64,000 nt of DNA from Comamonadaceae bacterium PBBC2 (lineage in GTDB: Bacteria > Pseudomonadota > Gammaproteobacteria > Burkholderiales > Burkholderiaceae_C), in NCBI GenBank assembly GCA_002255935.1, contig NKIO01000001.1:147478-211477 (forward strand), written 5' to 3'. Both the position numbers and the translations under genes were made by a program. Shown here in pieces: positions 9,822-18,484 of the stretch. The notes under the pieces were generated by a model. The model worked only from the letters and a program-made list of their open reading frames with translations, had not been told where the DNA came from and ran no database searches. Position 1 is the first letter of the stretch. The number at the start of each line of letters is the position of its first letter.

Positions 9822-9839
9822 AATACAGATATCTGTATT
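9822..9839. promoter_or_regulatory. Perfect 18-bp palindrome, likely VapB operator
   Basis: AATACAGATATCTGTATT is a perfect inverted repeat ending 12 bases before the vapB ATG. Antitoxins of this class usually bind such palindromes to repress their own operon. It overlaps the region where the promoter or ribosome binding site should be. Confidence 0.7.
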
Positions 9840-9851
9840 AAAGTGTCAACC

Positions 9852-10109
9852 ATGAAAACCACGCTCAACATTCACGATACGCTACTCCAAGAGGCAAAAG
9901 CCTTCGCTGCGCAGCAGCGCACGACGCTGACAAAGCTGATTGAAGAAGGTTTGCGTATGCGTTTGCAACCCAAGCAAGCTGATAAACGAAGCACCGTCGC
10001 CATCAAGCTGCCAACCTTACCCAGTAAAAAAGGGCGCGGCCTCCAGCCGGGTATTGACCCGCTGTCTAACAAGAGCTTGTACGACGCAGCAGACGGCTTG
10101 CCATCTTGA
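9852..10109 (+). CDS. VapB-like antitoxin
   Basis: This is an 85-residue antitoxin that would neutralise the PIN toxin encoded next and repress the operon. I place the start at the ATG at 9852 (MKTTLNIHDTLLQEAKAFAAQ), whose first 40 residues look like a ribbon-helix-helix DNA-binding domain. A start at 9804 would run through the palindromic operator and adds nothing conserved. The C-terminal half is basic and proline-rich (KLPTLPSKKGRGLQPGIDPL), the expected toxin-binding tail. Its stop overlaps the toxin start by 4 bases. Confidence 0.82.
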   Translation: MKTTLNIHDTLLQEAKAFAAQQRTTLTKLIEEGLRMRLQPKQADKRSTVAIKLPTLPSKKGRGLQPGIDPLSNKSLYDAADGLPS

Positions 10110-10552
10110 AGACGTATTTTCCAGATATCAATGTGCTGATCGCCTCTGCGCGTGAGGACCATAGCACCCACGCTGCCGCCAAAGCGTGGTTAGCCCAGGC
10201 GGCGCTGGATGCGCGCAATGGCCTGTGCAACATTGCCTTGCCCATGTTGGTGGTGTCGGGCTTTGTGCGCTTGGTCACCCATCCAAAGATCATGAGTCCG
10301 CCCAATACACCGGACGAAGCATTGGCGTACATCGACGCGTTGTTGGATGTCCTACAGATCAACGTGAGTGACGCGCAAACTTGGGCGACCTTCCGGTCTT
10401 TAGTTTCCCGCCAACAACTGAGCGGAAATGACATCCCCGATGCATGGTTAGCCAGCTATGCCGAAGCCACGGGTGCCGCAGTGGCCACCTTTGACAAAGG
10501 TTTTAAAAAGCTGCTGCCACGGTCACAGGTGATTCTGCTGAGCCCACGCTAA
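10106..10552 (+). CDS. PIN-domain ribonuclease toxin, VapC-like
   Basis: This 148-residue toxin probably cleaves RNA. It has the PIN-domain layout: the first acidic residue in YFPDINVLIAS (Asp8), a central helical region, GNDIPDAWLASYAEATGA, and the last acidic residue in ATFDKGF. The start is a TTG at 10106 overlapping the vapB stop as TTGA, which implies translational coupling. The pair lies between a dead ahpF fragment and a short copy of the ppsR end, so it entered this site by recombination. Confidence 0.85.
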   Translation: MKTYFPDINVLIASAREDHSTHAAAKAWLAQAALDARNGLCNIALPMLVVSGFVRLVTHPKIMSPPNTPDEALAYIDALLDVLQINVSDAQTWATFRSLVSRQQLSGNDIPDAWLASYAEATGAAVATFDKGFKKLLPRSQVILLSPR

Positions 10553-10594
10553 CTTTCACTGTGTTTCGGTAACAACGACGGTATGGGATTGGCC

Positions 10595-10632
10595 TGACAG
10601 GTTGGTGTAGTGAGTACCCTCAGCGCGAGTTG
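10595..10632 (+). pseudogene. Short copy of the ppsR 3' end
   Basis: The sequence AGGTTGGTGTA, then a stop, then CTCAGCGCG-like bases matches the ppsR end at 8476-8510 (AGGTTGGTGTATTGAGGG...CCAGCGCG). A copy of the palindromic repeat follows in both places. It is only about 35 bases, so I treat it as a junction remnant rather than a gene. Confidence 0.5.
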
Positions 10633-10644
10633 TGCGGGAGCACT

Positions 10645-10710
10645 GCTATAAGTTTAGTAGCTGCTCCCGCACTATCCACGGCCTGAATGGACTAAAACAC
10701 TTAAATTTCC
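10645..10710 (+). repeat. Dispersed palindromic repeat, copy 3
   Basis: GCTATAAGTTTAGTAGC arms are followed by the perfect core TGCTCCCGCACTATCCACGG and GCCTGAATGG. A second GTGCGGGAGCAC lies just upstream at 10632-10643, an inverted fragment of the core. The copy ends 6 bases before the ahpF stop. Confidence 0.88.
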
Positions 10711-10715
10711 TCCAC

Positions 10716-12311
10716 TTAAGCCGGGACCGCCTCTTCAACCTTGGCTTGAACTACTGGCGTTCGAATCAGGTGATCAAAGGCACTCAGCGCCGCCTTGGAG
10801 CCATCACCCGCAGCAATCACGATTTGCTTGAACGGCACGGTGGTGCAGTCACCTGCAGCAAACACGCCGGGCACGTTGGTGTGGCCCTTGGCGTCTACCA
10901 AGATTTCGCCGAACTTGCTCAGGTCGATCGTGCCGCGCAGGAACTCAGTGTTGGGCACCAGGCCGATTTGCACGAACACGCCTTCCAGCGCCACGTGGTG
11001 TTCCACACCGGTCGTACGGTCCTTGTATTTCAGGCCATTGACCTTGCCGTCGGCTCCCGTGATTTCAGTCGTCTGCGCGTTGGTATGCACCGTCACGTTG
11101 GGCAGGCTGTTGAGCTTGTTGACCAGCACGGCGTCGGCCTTGAGCTGGTCGGCAAACTCAATCACGGTCACATACTTCACTACGCCTGCCAAGTCGATGG
11201 CAGCCTCGATACCCGAGTTACCGCCACCGATAACCGCAACATCCTTACCCTTGAACAGCGGTCCATCGCAATGCGGGCAGTAGGCCACGCCTTTGTTTTT
11301 GTATTCCTGCTCGCCGGGCACGTTCACATTACGCCACCGTGCGCCGGTGGACAAGATCACCGTCTTGGATTTGAGTGAGCCGCCGTTGGCAAGCTTCACT
11401 TCAATCAGGCCGCCCACTTGCGGTGCTGGCACCACGGCCTGCGCCATTTGCAGGTTCATGATGTCCACACCGTAAGAGCGCGTTTGTGCTTCTAGCGCAG
11501 CCGCGAATTTGGGGCCATCGGTTTCCTGCACGGAGGGGTAATTCTCAATCGCCATGGTGTCATTGGTCTGGCCGCCAAAGCGCTCAGCCGCCACACCCAC
11601 ACGGATGCCTTTGCGCGCGGCATACACCGCCGCCGCCGCGCCTGCGGGACCACCGCCGATGATCAGCACGTCATACGGGTCTTTGGCGGACAGCTTGGCC
11701 GCGTCCTTGGCCGCAGCACCAGTGTCCAGCTTGGCCACAATTTCTTCGACCAGCATGCGGCCGTTACCAAACAGCGCACCATTCAAATAGATGCTGGGCA
11801 CGGCCATGATTTCGCGCTCGGTCACTTCGGCCTGGAAGGCCCCGCCTTCGATGACGGTGGTTTTAACCTTGGGGTTGAAGATGGCCATCAGGCTCAGCGC
11901 CTGCACCACGTCCGGGCAGTTGTGGCAGGTCAGGCTCATGTAGACCTCGAAATTGAAGTCTCCGTCCAAGCCTTTGATCTGCTCAATCACTTCGGGCTCC
12001 ACCTTGGGCGGGTGGCCGCCGCTCCACAGCAGGGCCAGCACCAGGGATGTGAACTCATGGCCGAGCGGCAGACCCGCAAAGCTTAAAGAAGTGTCCGTGC
12101 CAGCGCGCTTGAGTGAGAAGGATGGCTTGCGCGCATCGGTGCCGTCATAGGCCACGCTGATCTTGTCGGCGCGCAAGCTTTGAATAGTTTGCAGCAGCTC
12201 GCGCATCTCGGCAGAGTTGCTGTCATCGCCCAGCGACGCCACGATCTCGATCGGTAGCGTGACGCGTTCCAGGTAAGCGGCGAGCTGGGATTTGAGGGTG
12301 TCGTCTAGCAT
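10716..12311 (-). CDS. ahpF: Alkyl hydroperoxide reductase subunit F
   Basis: This flavoprotein disulfide reductase passes electrons from NAD(P)H to AhpC. I take the start at 12311 ([17 protein letters not shown]), giving 531 residues; an upstream ATG would read through the terminator hairpin. The N-terminal thioredoxin-like domain has the redox motif CHNC near residue 130. The FAD and NAD(P)H domains show [19 protein letters not shown] and [14 protein letters not shown]. The second redox motif is CPHCDGP. The C-terminus [23 protein letters not shown] is typical. ahpC lies 105 bases upstream, across a terminator-like hairpin. Confidence 0.97.
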   Translation of the reverse strand: MLDDTLKSQLAAYLERVTLPIEIVASLGDDSNSAEMRELLQTIQSLRADKISVAYDGTDARKPSFSLKRAGTDTSLSFAGLPLGHEFTSLVLALLWSGGHPPKVEPEVIEQIKGLDGDFNFEVYMSLTCHNCPDVVQALSLMAIFNPKVKTTVIEGGAFQAEVTEREIMAVPSIYLNGALFGNGRMLVEEIVAKLDTGAAAKDAAKLSAKDPYDVLIIGGGPAGAAAAVYAARKGIRVGVAAERFGGQTNDTMAIENYPSVQETDGPKFAAALEAQTRSYGVDIMNLQMAQAVVPAPQVGGLIEVKLANGGSLKSKTVILSTGARWRNVNVPGEQEYKNKGVAYCPHCDGPLFKGKDVAVIGGGNSGIEAAIDLAGVVKYVTVIEFADQLKADAVLVNKLNSLPNVTVHTNAQTTEITGADGKVNGLKYKDRTTGVEHHVALEGVFVQIGLVPNTEFLRGTIDLSKFGEILVDAKGHTNVPGVFAAGDCTTVPFKQIVIAAGDGSKAALSAFDHLIRTPVVQAKVEEAVPA

Positions 12312-12333
12312 GGTGATTCCTTTGAATTTTGGC

Positions 12334-12382
12334 GAAAAAAAGCCGGACGGCAAGGTGCTAAGGCACCTTGACGCTGTCCGGC
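12334..12382 (-). terminator. Terminator-like hairpin between ahpC and ahpF
   Basis: On the minus strand GCCGGAC pairs with GTCCGGC, and inside it AAGGTGC pairs with GCACCTT around a TTA loop. Seven Ts follow. It lies between the ahpC stop (12417) and the ahpF start (12311), so part of the ahpC transcripts probably end here. That would give more AhpC than AhpF. Confidence 0.85.
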
Positions 12383-12416
12383 CAGGGAGCTCGCGCTCCG
12401 GCGGGGCCTGAAAAGA

Positions 12417-12980
12417 TTAAATCTTGCCGACCAAATCCAAGGATGGCGTGATCGTCTTTGCGCCATCGTTCCACTTGGCTGGGCAAACTTCACCAGGGTG
12501 GGCGGCGGTGTACTGTGCGGCCTTCAACTTGCGCACGGTTTCTTTCACGTCACGGGCGATTTCGTTGGAGTGCACTTCCATAGTCTTGATGGTGCCCGAA
12601 GGATCGATGATGAAGGTGCCGCGCAGGGACATGCCGTCTTCGTCGATGTGCACGCCAAAACCGCGGCTCAGCACGTGAGTTGGGTCACCGATCAAGGGGA
12701 ACTTGGCCTTGCCCACAGCGGGGGAAGTCTCGTGCCACACCTTGTGTGCGAAATGGGAGTCGGTGGTGACGATGTAGACCTCGGCGCCGGCCTTTTGGAA
12801 TTCAGCGTAGTTGTCAGCTGCGTCTTCTACTTCCGTAGGGCAGTTGAAGGTGAACGCTGCGGGCATGAAAATGAACACGTTCCACTTGCCCTTGAGGGTT
12901 TCGTTGGTCACGGTGATGAACTTGCCGTTGTGGAAAGCTTCGTTCTTAAAAGCGACGACTTGTGTGTTGATCAAAGACAT
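12417..12980 (-). CDS. ahpC: Alkyl hydroperoxide reductase subunit C (peroxiredoxin)
   Basis: AhpC is a 2-Cys peroxiredoxin that reduces hydrogen peroxide, organic peroxides and peroxynitrite. The 187-residue product has the peroxidatic cysteine Cys47 in AAFTFNCPTEVEDAADNY and the resolving cysteine Cys166 in HPGEVCPAKW. Position 42 is Ala where the family usually has Asp (PADFTF). It is transcribed ahead of ahpF. I see no convincing OxyR site in the 130 bases upstream. Confidence 0.97.
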   Translation of the reverse strand: MSLINTQVVAFKNEAFHNGKFITVTNETLKGKWNVFIFMPAAFTFNCPTEVEDAADNYAEFQKAGAEVYIVTTDSHFAHKVWHETSPAVGKAKFPLIGDPTHVLSRGFGVHIDEDGMSLRGTFIIDPSGTIKTMEVHSNEIARDVKETVRKLKAAQYTAAHPGEVCPAKWNDGAKTITPSLDLVGKI

Positions 12981-13114
12981 GCGAGTACTTCCTTTTGCGT
13001 TGTTGGTAAAACTATTGAGAAACCTGGGTGATAGCCAATTTCTTCAATGGCGCAAGTTTATTGCATTTGAGTGCGCCGGGCGATGTGCAATCTCAATCAG
13101 GGCCATAGGTTTTC

Positions 13115-14374
13115 TCAACGATCTCCCGTGCTCTCAGCCATTGCGACAACTTGGCCCAACCCGCGCTCCAGGGACGACGCGCTGGGGTTCTCTACAAACA
13201 CGCACTGTTTGCCCGTGCGCTTGCAAAAATCTTTGACGCGCCAATAGGCGTTGTGGCTAATGCAACCGGTCTGGCAAATGACCAAATCGGCCGCCGCCAA
13301 ATTGGCATCCAACACCGACACGTTGTCCTCCACGCCACCGTCATGGTGGGTGAATCGCCCCCCTACCCGCTCGACCACATCGCGGTAATTGGCCAAGTTG
13401 CCACTGCGCCCGCCCACGCACAACACCACCTTGTGGTGCAGGTGCAGCGTGATGGGCTGGGCTTGCAACGCGGGCTTGTCTTCCGGTGTGGGCATTTCCA
13501 GCAAAGCCAGTCCGGCTGCCACACGTTCGGCCGCAGCGCGATCTGATGCCGCCAGCTTACGACGCAGTTCCGCATTTTGGGCCTCCAGTTCACTCTGGCG
13601 CGCAGTCATCTGGTCCACGCGTTTTTGCAGACGCTGCTTGTCCTCCAGCTGCGGTATGGACGCTTGCAGTGCCTCCAGGTCTTGGGTCAAAAATGCTATG
13701 CGGCTGTCTTTGGCAATAGCCGCGGCGCGTGCTTGCATCAGCTCGGTGGTCATGCGCTCCATCTCGCAAGACTTCTGGCCCATCACACGCGTCATGCGCT
13801 CCTGCACCCTGGCCAGCTCGCGGGCCAGCACGCCGTTCTCATCGGCCAGCGCGTTGAAGCGCACGATTTCCAGGCGCACCCCGGCACCCGCCTGGTGTTG
13901 GAACATGTGCAAGTCTTTGCACATGGCTTCTTGCAACGGCTCGTCGCAACGCGGGTGGGTTAAACCGGCCCAAAATGCACCCGCCACATCACCGGCACTC
14001 AAGTATTTGATCCACAACTCGGCCACCGCCAACGAGCTTTTGGCCAACTTGAAGTTTTGAATCTCGCGGGCGTAACGGGCGTCCAGCTCGGCCTGCATCA
14101 GCTCCGACAACTTGCTGCGGCGCGCGCACTCTGAGACTGCGCCGGCATGCACCTCGTAGTCATTGGCCACGGCGTTGCCGCCCAGCGCTTTGTTCACCAA
14201 CCGGCGCAGCGTATCCATCGGCAGGCTCACGCCCACTAGGGGGCAGTGGCACAGATGCTCCAGATCCCACAGGCGCTTGCGCCGCGAACCGACCTGCGGT
14301 GCGGCCACATGCAGAGCCTTGCAGGGTGGTTCGTAGGGTGTGGTGGGTTCGGGTGACGGCGGGCTCTTTAGCAT
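13115..14374 (-). CDS. DUF2325 domain protein with central coiled coil
   Basis: The function is unknown. The 419-residue protein has an N-terminal helical region with paired Cys/His (DLEHLCHCPLVG) and a long coiled coil at about residues 190-300 (ELARVQERMTRVMGQ..., QRLQKRVDQMTARQSELEAQN). The C-terminal DUF2325 domain (KVVLCVGGRSGNLANYRDVVERVGGRF, DLVICQTGCISHNAYWRVKDFCKRTGK) has conserved cysteines. Its start overlaps the end of the preceding gene by 7 bases. It closes a three-gene operon divergent from bacterioferritin across a Fur box, so an iron-related role is inferred from context. Confidence 0.8.
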   Translation of the reverse strand: MLKSPPSPEPTTPYEPPCKALHVAAPQVGSRRKRLWDLEHLCHCPLVGVSLPMDTLRRLVNKALGGNAVANDYEVHAGAVSECARRSKLSELMQAELDARYAREIQNFKLAKSSLAVAELWIKYLSAGDVAGAFWAGLTHPRCDEPLQEAMCKDLHMFQHQAGAGVRLEIVRFNALADENGVLARELARVQERMTRVMGQKSCEMERMTTELMQARAAAIAKDSRIAFLTQDLEALQASIPQLEDKQRLQKRVDQMTARQSELEAQNAELRRKLAASDRAAAERVAAGLALLEMPTPEDKPALQAQPITLHLHHKVVLCVGGRSGNLANYRDVVERVGGRFTHHDGGVEDNVSVLDANLAAADLVICQTGCISHNAYWRVKDFCKRTGKQCVFVENPSASSLERGLGQVVAMAESTGDR

Positions 14375-14715
14375 GGGCTCACCTCAATTACTATCATTTT
14401 CGTAGCTGCTCCCGCACTATCCACGGCCTCAAATGCCAATTCGGCATCCAAGTCAGCTTCTAAATCAGCCTCAGGGCCCTGGCGCAAAGATTCTTGCGCC
14501 TGCAGCGCGGCCAAACGGGTGCGCCAGGCCAAGACGGGGCGTGTGCCTGGGTGCGTTGCTGCGCGTGATTCCGGGTGTGTTGTTGCGCGGCGCTGCCGCC
14601 TGCCTGCTTGTGCTGGCGGCTCCTCAGGTGCACAGCACGCACACATCGGCTTGTAGCGGCTGCGTGCGGGGCCAGGTTCGTGCGCGTCGGCCCAGGCCTC
14701 TACAGCCGACCTCAT
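14368..14715 (-). CDS. Small hypothetical protein whose C-terminus is encoded by a repeat
   Basis: I do not recognise this 115-residue protein. The start is the ATG at 14715 (MRSAVEAWADAHEPGPARSRYK), overlapping the upstream stop as ATGA, which supports translation. It contains MCACCAPEEPPAQAG, an Arg-rich stretch and an acidic stretch (EADLEADLDAELAFE). The last roughly 25 residues (AVDSAGAATKMIVIEV) come from palindromic repeat copy 4. The stop lies inside the start region of the DUF2325 gene. The ORF is probably real because it is coupled on both sides. Confidence 0.6.
   Translation of the reverse strand: MRSAVEAWADAHEPGPARSRYKPMCACCAPEEPPAQAGRRQRRATTHPESRAATHPGTRPVLAWRTRLAALQAQESLRQGPEADLEADLDAELAFEAVDSAGAATKMIVIEVSPC
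14389..14450 (+). repeat. Dispersed palindromic repeat, copy 4 (inside an ORF)
   Basis: ACTATCATTTTCGTAGC arms are followed by the perfect core TGCTCCCGCACTATCCACGG, then AATGCCAATTCGGCATC as a second palindrome. It forms the 3' end of the small ORF at 14368-14715, where it is read on the minus strand as VDSAGAA. Confidence 0.88.
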
Positions 14716-15026
14716 TGCACCACCTCCGGGCTGGTGTGCCAGAGATGGCGCTCGGTGGCGGGTAGTGGCTGAAGCGCATCGGCAGGCGTTTGGTTCAGCC
14801 AGCGGCCACGCAAAGACCACAACAAGGTTTTGAAGCCCGGCGACAACATCGGATCGGCCGACAGCGTGGCCAAATTCGACACAATTTTCCCGACCATGGC
14901 CTCCCGGTGGGTGCCGCAGCAGGCCTGCACATGGCCAGTCATCAGCGCCAGCGTGCCGGCCAGCAAAACTTCGGTGCTGGGCAGGGTGTATTCCTCGTTG
15001 GTATGGGGTTCAGAGGTGCTTTGCAT
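14712..15026 (-). CDS. Hypothetical protein, first gene of the DUF2325 operon
   Basis: This is a 104-residue soluble protein starting at the ATG at 15026 (MQSTSEPHTNEEYTLPSTEVLLAGTLALMTGHVQACCGTHREAM). The adjacent CC, the His/Arg-rich HREAM and the segment IVSNLATLSADPMLSPGFKTLLWSLRGRW have no family I can name with certainty. A Fur-type box lies 66-84 bases upstream, so iron repression is likely. It overlaps the next gene as ATGA. Confidence 0.75.
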   Translation of the reverse strand: MQSTSEPHTNEEYTLPSTEVLLAGTLALMTGHVQACCGTHREAMVGKIVSNLATLSADPMLSPGFKTLLWSLRGRWLNQTPADALQPLPATERHLWHTSPEVVQ

Positions 15027-15091
15027 GGGTCTCTTTCTCAATGAAGGGCACCACAGGTCTTCAATTCAGTGGTGGATCGGATTTAGTATAT

Positions 15092-15110
15092 GCGAATCAT
15101 TCTCATTTGC
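15092..15110. promoter_or_regulatory. Fur box between the DUF2325 operon and bfr
   Basis: GCGAATCATTCTCATTTGC, read on the minus strand as GCAAATGAGAATGATTCGC, matches the 19-base Fur consensus at 13 positions. It lies between two divergent units, one of them bacterioferritin, so it may serve both. Confidence 0.75.
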
Positions 15111-15208
15111 AACACCATTGAGGTAACAAGGTTTTGTGCCCATTGCGCTAGCCCTGTTCGCACAGCACTGGCGCTGGACATAATGGGGTTTTCACACAAG
15201 GAGCCCCC

Positions 15209-15685
15209 ATGAAAGGCGACCCCCAAGTCATTGCCCATTTGCAGGCACAACTCAAGAACGAGCTCACCGCGATCAACCAATATTTCTTGCACTACCGCAT
15301 GTACAAACACTGGGGTTTGGACAAGCTGGCCAAGAAGGAATACGCCGAATCCATTGGTGAAATGAAGCACGCGGACCAACTGATGGACCGCATCTTTACG
15401 CTGGACGGTCTGCCCAATGTGCAAGACATGGCAAAAATTTTGGTGGGTGAAGATGTGCCCGAAGCGCTGGCGTGCGACCTAAAGGCCGAAGTGGGCGCGC
15501 AAGCCACTATCAAGGCAGGCATTGCCCACTGCGAAAGCGTGCGTGATTACGTATCACGCGACCTGCTGCAAAAAATTCTGGACGACACCGAAGAGCACAT
15601 CGATTTTCTGGAAACCCAGATCGAGCTCATCAGCAAAGTGGGACTGCAGAACTACCTGCAGAGCCAAATGGGCGAGCTGAGCTAG
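15209..15685 (+). CDS. bfr: Bacterioferritin
   Basis: Bacterioferritin is a 24-subunit, haem-containing iron store with ferroxidase activity. The 158-residue product has the family start MKGDPQVIAHLQAQLKNELTAINQYFLHYRM, which includes the ferroxidase Glu18. It also carries the second iron-ligand helix (AESIGEMKHADQLMDRI, with the Glu and His ligands), Met52-type haem ligation (EMKHADQLM) and DDTEEHIDFLETQ near residue 130. It lies 183 bases upstream of bfd, with a terminator between, and shares an intergenic Fur box with the DUF2325 operon. Confidence 0.97.
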   Translation: MKGDPQVIAHLQAQLKNELTAINQYFLHYRMYKHWGLDKLAKKEYAESIGEMKHADQLMDRIFTLDGLPNVQDMAKILVGEDVPEALACDLKAEVGAQATIKAGIAHCESVRDYVSRDLLQKILDDTEEHIDFLETQIELISKVGLQNYLQSQMGELS

Positions 15686-15753
15686 ACCAGCAGCAGCAGG
15701 CTAGCTGGCAACACAGCCCTCAAGCGGGGCCTCCGGCAGGTGTTCGCATGCTT

Positions 15754-15782
15754 TAAAAAGCCCCTTCTTAGGGGTTTTTTTG
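15754..15782 (+). terminator. Intrinsic terminator after bfr
   Basis: AAAAGCCCC pairs with GGGGTTTTT across TTCTTA and runs into a T tract. It lies about 70 bases after the bfr stop. Confidence 0.85.
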
Positions 15783-15792
15783 TTTCCTGAAT

Positions 15793-15811
15793 GCAAATGC
15801 GATAGATTCTC
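15793..15811. promoter_or_regulatory. Possible Fur box upstream of bfd
   Basis: GCAAATGCGATAGATTCTC lies 46-64 bases before the bfd start. It matches the Fur consensus at about 11 of 19 positions. The iron-related gene makes it plausible, but the match is weaker than the box at 15092. Confidence 0.45.
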
Positions 15812-15856
15812 ATTTAAAATAGCGGTATCGATATTGCCTTGCCAAAAGGATTCAAC

Positions 15857-16072
15857 GTGATTGTTTGCGTCTGCCGCCGCGTCTCTGACAAAGAAATCGT
15901 CCACCACGCCAGTGAAGGCAAAGGCTTTGACGACATCCAGTTTGACCTGGGTGTAGCCACCCAGTGCGGGCGCTGCGAAGACTGCGCGCGCGACATCGTA
16001 GAGCAGTGCCACGCGAAATCTGCCATGGCCCACGGGGGCTGGATGCCCATGTCCCTTGCCATGGGACGCTAA
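15857..16072 (+). CDS. bfd: Bacterioferritin-associated ferredoxin
   Basis: Bfd is a small [2Fe-2S] protein that reduces bacterioferritin so that stored iron can be released. I take the GTG at 15857 as start (MIVCVCRRVSDKEIVHHA), because AAAAGGA lies 6 bases upstream. This gives 71 residues. The four cluster cysteines are in CVC (4 and 6) and CGRCEDC (38 and 41), the classic C-x-C...C-x2-C spacing. A longer reading from a TTG at 15839 is less likely. Confidence 0.93.
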   Translation: MIVCVCRRVSDKEIVHHASEGKGFDDIQFDLGVATQCGRCEDCARDIVEQCHAKSAMAHGGWMPMSLAMGR

Positions 16073-16202
16073 TTTCGCCTTTTTAGTCGCTTTTTTTCGA
16101 CCGTAAACAGGAATGCTTCTTGTTTATATCCCTTTAACCGTAGCAAGCCACATGGGTCAGCGTCAGTTGCCCTACATAGCCAGCCAGCCCAACCCTCTGA
16201 CC

Positions 16203-18479
16203 ATGAAACCCGCTATGCCACACATCGCTCCTGCTAAATCAGCCGCATTGCCGCGCACGCCCGCTCTGCACGCCACCCCACTCTTGCCCCTGGGCGCCAT
16301 GCTCCTGGCGGGCTCCATGTCGGCTCTGGCCCAGCCCGTCAACCCGGCGGCCAACCAGGCGGAAGTCAAGTCCCTGAAGCCCATCACGATTGTGGAAAAA
16401 GCAGAGGCGCCAGAAGGCAAAGACAGCCTGCGCACCACCACCACCAGCATTGGCAAGGGCAAACAAGAGCTGCGCGACATTCCCCAGTCGGTAACCGTTG
16501 TGACCGAAAAGCTGATCGACGATCGCAACCTCGACACCCTGAAAGAAGTGCTGCACAACACAGCGGGCGTGACTTTCCTGGCGGCTGAAGGCGGCGAAGA
16601 AGACATTCGCCTGCGTGGCTTCTCGTTGGCGACCACCGGCGACATCTTTGTGGACGGCATGCGCGACCCCGCCTTCTACGAGCGCGACACCTTCAACAGC
16701 GACCGCATTGAGCTGCTACGCGGCTCTGCCTCCATGCTGTTTGGCCGCGGCTCCACAGGTGGCGCGGTAAACCAGGTGAGCAAGCAACCCCGCGCCATGG
16801 ATGACAATGAAATCTCCACCACGCTGGGCAGCTTCAACTACGCCCGCGTGACCGGCGACTTCAATGTCAGCACCGGTGAAAACTCGGGCCTGCGCATCAA
16901 TGCTATGGCCACCAAGGCCGACAACAATGGTTCCGGCAGCGCCCTGAACAAGAAGGGGATCGCCGCCACCTACCGCTTTGGTATTGGCACCAAAGACGAG
17001 TTCTCTATCGGCATCTACAGCCTGATCAACAACAACGGCATGAACTACGGTCTGCCATGGATTCGCCCCACGGCAACATCGCCCGTGGGCGATACCACGG
17101 TGAACGACAACCTGGACCCGAGCAATTACTACGGCATGTCCAGCGACTACAACGACGGCAGCGCGCGCAATTACACCGTCAGCCACACCCACCGTTTTGA
17201 CGATGGCTCCGAGCTGAAGACCGCATTGCGCAGTGGCACGTACACCCGCGACCAACGCGCCAGCTTGATCCGGTATTGCACACGCTCTACCGCCAACCCA
17301 CTGTGCGCTGTTGGAACGGTGGCATTGGATAACTTCACGCCAGGCAACTACTTGACCCGCGCCAACCAAACCAAGATCCAAGACCTGAACTCTTTGTACG
17401 GCCAAAGCGACTACACCGGCAAATTCACCGCATGGGGCCTGGGCCACACGCTGATCACCGGCATCGATTTCGGTCGTGAAGGCAAAAATGTGTACGCCGC
17501 AGCGGCCATCACCAAGCCCAACACTGCAGCCAACACGCCGAACGACGGTGCGTCCGTGCCGGAATGGTCACGCGTGCTGCGCAAGTCCAGCGCCTTCTCT
17601 GCGGATAACTTGGGCATCTATGCCCAAGACATGGTGCAAGTGGCCCCCACCTGGAAGGTACTGGGCGGCCTGCGCTATGACAGCATGCGCGGCTCCTTTG
17701 ACAACATCGGCACCACCGGCATTACCAGCAGCTACGCGCAGACCATTGGCGATTGGAGCCCACGCGTAGGTGTGCTGTACCAGCCGAACGATCTGCATTC
17801 GTACCACTTCTCGTGGGGCACATCGTTCAACACCTCGGCCGACACCTATTCGTACAGCGCACTCAGCGCCAATACGGATCCAGAGAAAAGCCGCAACATC
17901 GAAATCGGTGCCAAGCTGGACACCGCCGACAAGCGTTTCACCACGCGTTTGGCGATCTTCCAATCGACCAAGTACAACGAGCGCAATACCGATCCTGATT
18001 CGGCGGCTACTGCGTTCTTGCTGTCTGGCCAACGCCATGCGTCGGGTGCAGAAATTGACGTGACCGGTCGCCTGACACCGGCTTGGGAAGTGTTTGGCTC
18101 TTACATGTGGATGCCGGATGCCGTGATTGACATCGCAGCGCCCACCGCAGGTGCCGGTGACCGTGCGGGCGAACGCCCTGCCCTGACACCTATTCACAGC
18201 GGTACGGTGTGGACAACTTACCAGCTGAACTCGCAATGGCGTGTGGGCGGCGGCATTAACTTCCGCAGTGAACAGTCTCCTAACCGCAACCCCGGTTTTA
18301 TGGCCAAGGCGTTCACTACGGTTGATTTGATGGCGGAGTACACCTACAGTGAAGCCATCTCGGTCAAGGCCAATGTCACCAACGTGAACAACACCTTGTA
18401 TGCAGACGCTCTGTACACCGCGTTTTACGTGCCAGGCCAGGGTCGCAACACCCAAGTCACTTTGAACGTGAAGTTCTAA
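16203..18479 (+). CDS. TonB-dependent siderophore receptor, Fiu-like
   Basis: This is an outer-membrane receptor for ferric siderophores, probably catecholates given the PiuC neighbour (inference). From 16203 it has 758 residues with a signal peptide (about residues 20-45, ending SMSALAQP). Earlier in-frame ATGs at 16113 and 16152 are possible, but none has a clear Shine-Dalgarno. The plug domain shows [26 protein letters not shown], then [41 protein letters not shown] and VNQVSKQPR. The remainder is a 22-strand barrel ending in aromatic KF. It is followed by piuC, tonB, exbB, exbD and hemP. Confidence 0.93.
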   Translation: MKPAMPHIAPAKSAALPRTPALHATPLLPLGAMLLAGSMSALAQPVNPAANQAEVKSLKPITIVEKAEAPEGKDSLRTTTTSIGKGKQELRDIPQSVTVVTEKLIDDRNLDTLKEVLHNTAGVTFLAAEGGEEDIRLRGFSLATTGDIFVDGMRDPAFYERDTFNSDRIELLRGSASMLFGRGSTGGAVNQVSKQPRAMDDNEISTTLGSFNYARVTGDFNVSTGENSGLRINAMATKADNNGSGSALNKKGIAATYRFGIGTKDEFSIGIYSLINNNGMNYGLPWIRPTATSPVGDTTVNDNLDPSNYYGMSSDYNDGSARNYTVSHTHRFDDGSELKTALRSGTYTRDQRASLIRYCTRSTANPLCAVGTVALDNFTPGNYLTRANQTKIQDLNSLYGQSDYTGKFTAWGLGHTLITGIDFGREGKNVYAAAAITKPNTAANTPNDGASVPEWSRVLRKSSAFSADNLGIYAQDMVQVAPTWKVLGGLRYDSMRGSFDNIGTTGITSSYAQTIGDWSPRVGVLYQPNDLHSYHFSWGTSFNTSADTYSYSALSANTDPEKSRNIEIGAKLDTADKRFTTRLAIFQSTKYNERNTDPDSAATAFLLSGQRHASGAEIDVTGRLTPAWEVFGSYMWMPDAVIDIAAPTAGAGDRAGERPALTPIHSGTVWTTYQLNSQWRVGGGINFRSEQSPNRNPGFMAKAFTTVDLMAEYTYSEAISVKANVTNVNNTLYADALYTAFYVPGQGRNTQVTLNVKF

Positions 18480-18484
18480 ACACC

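Noticed and set aside
10632..10643. An eleventh repeat copy as an inverted core fragment (GTGCGGGAGCAC)
   Set aside because: Only about 12 bases and no arms. It could be a remnant or a chance palindrome beside copy 3, so I did not count it.
12981..13080. OxyR site upstream of ahpC
   Set aside because: CTAT and ATAG blocks are present, but their spacing (15 bases) does not fit the ATAG-N7-CTAT pattern.
17568..18455. Open frame on the minus strand inside the siderophore receptor gene
   Set aside because: The plus-strand receptor is unmistakable; the antisense frame has no known pattern.
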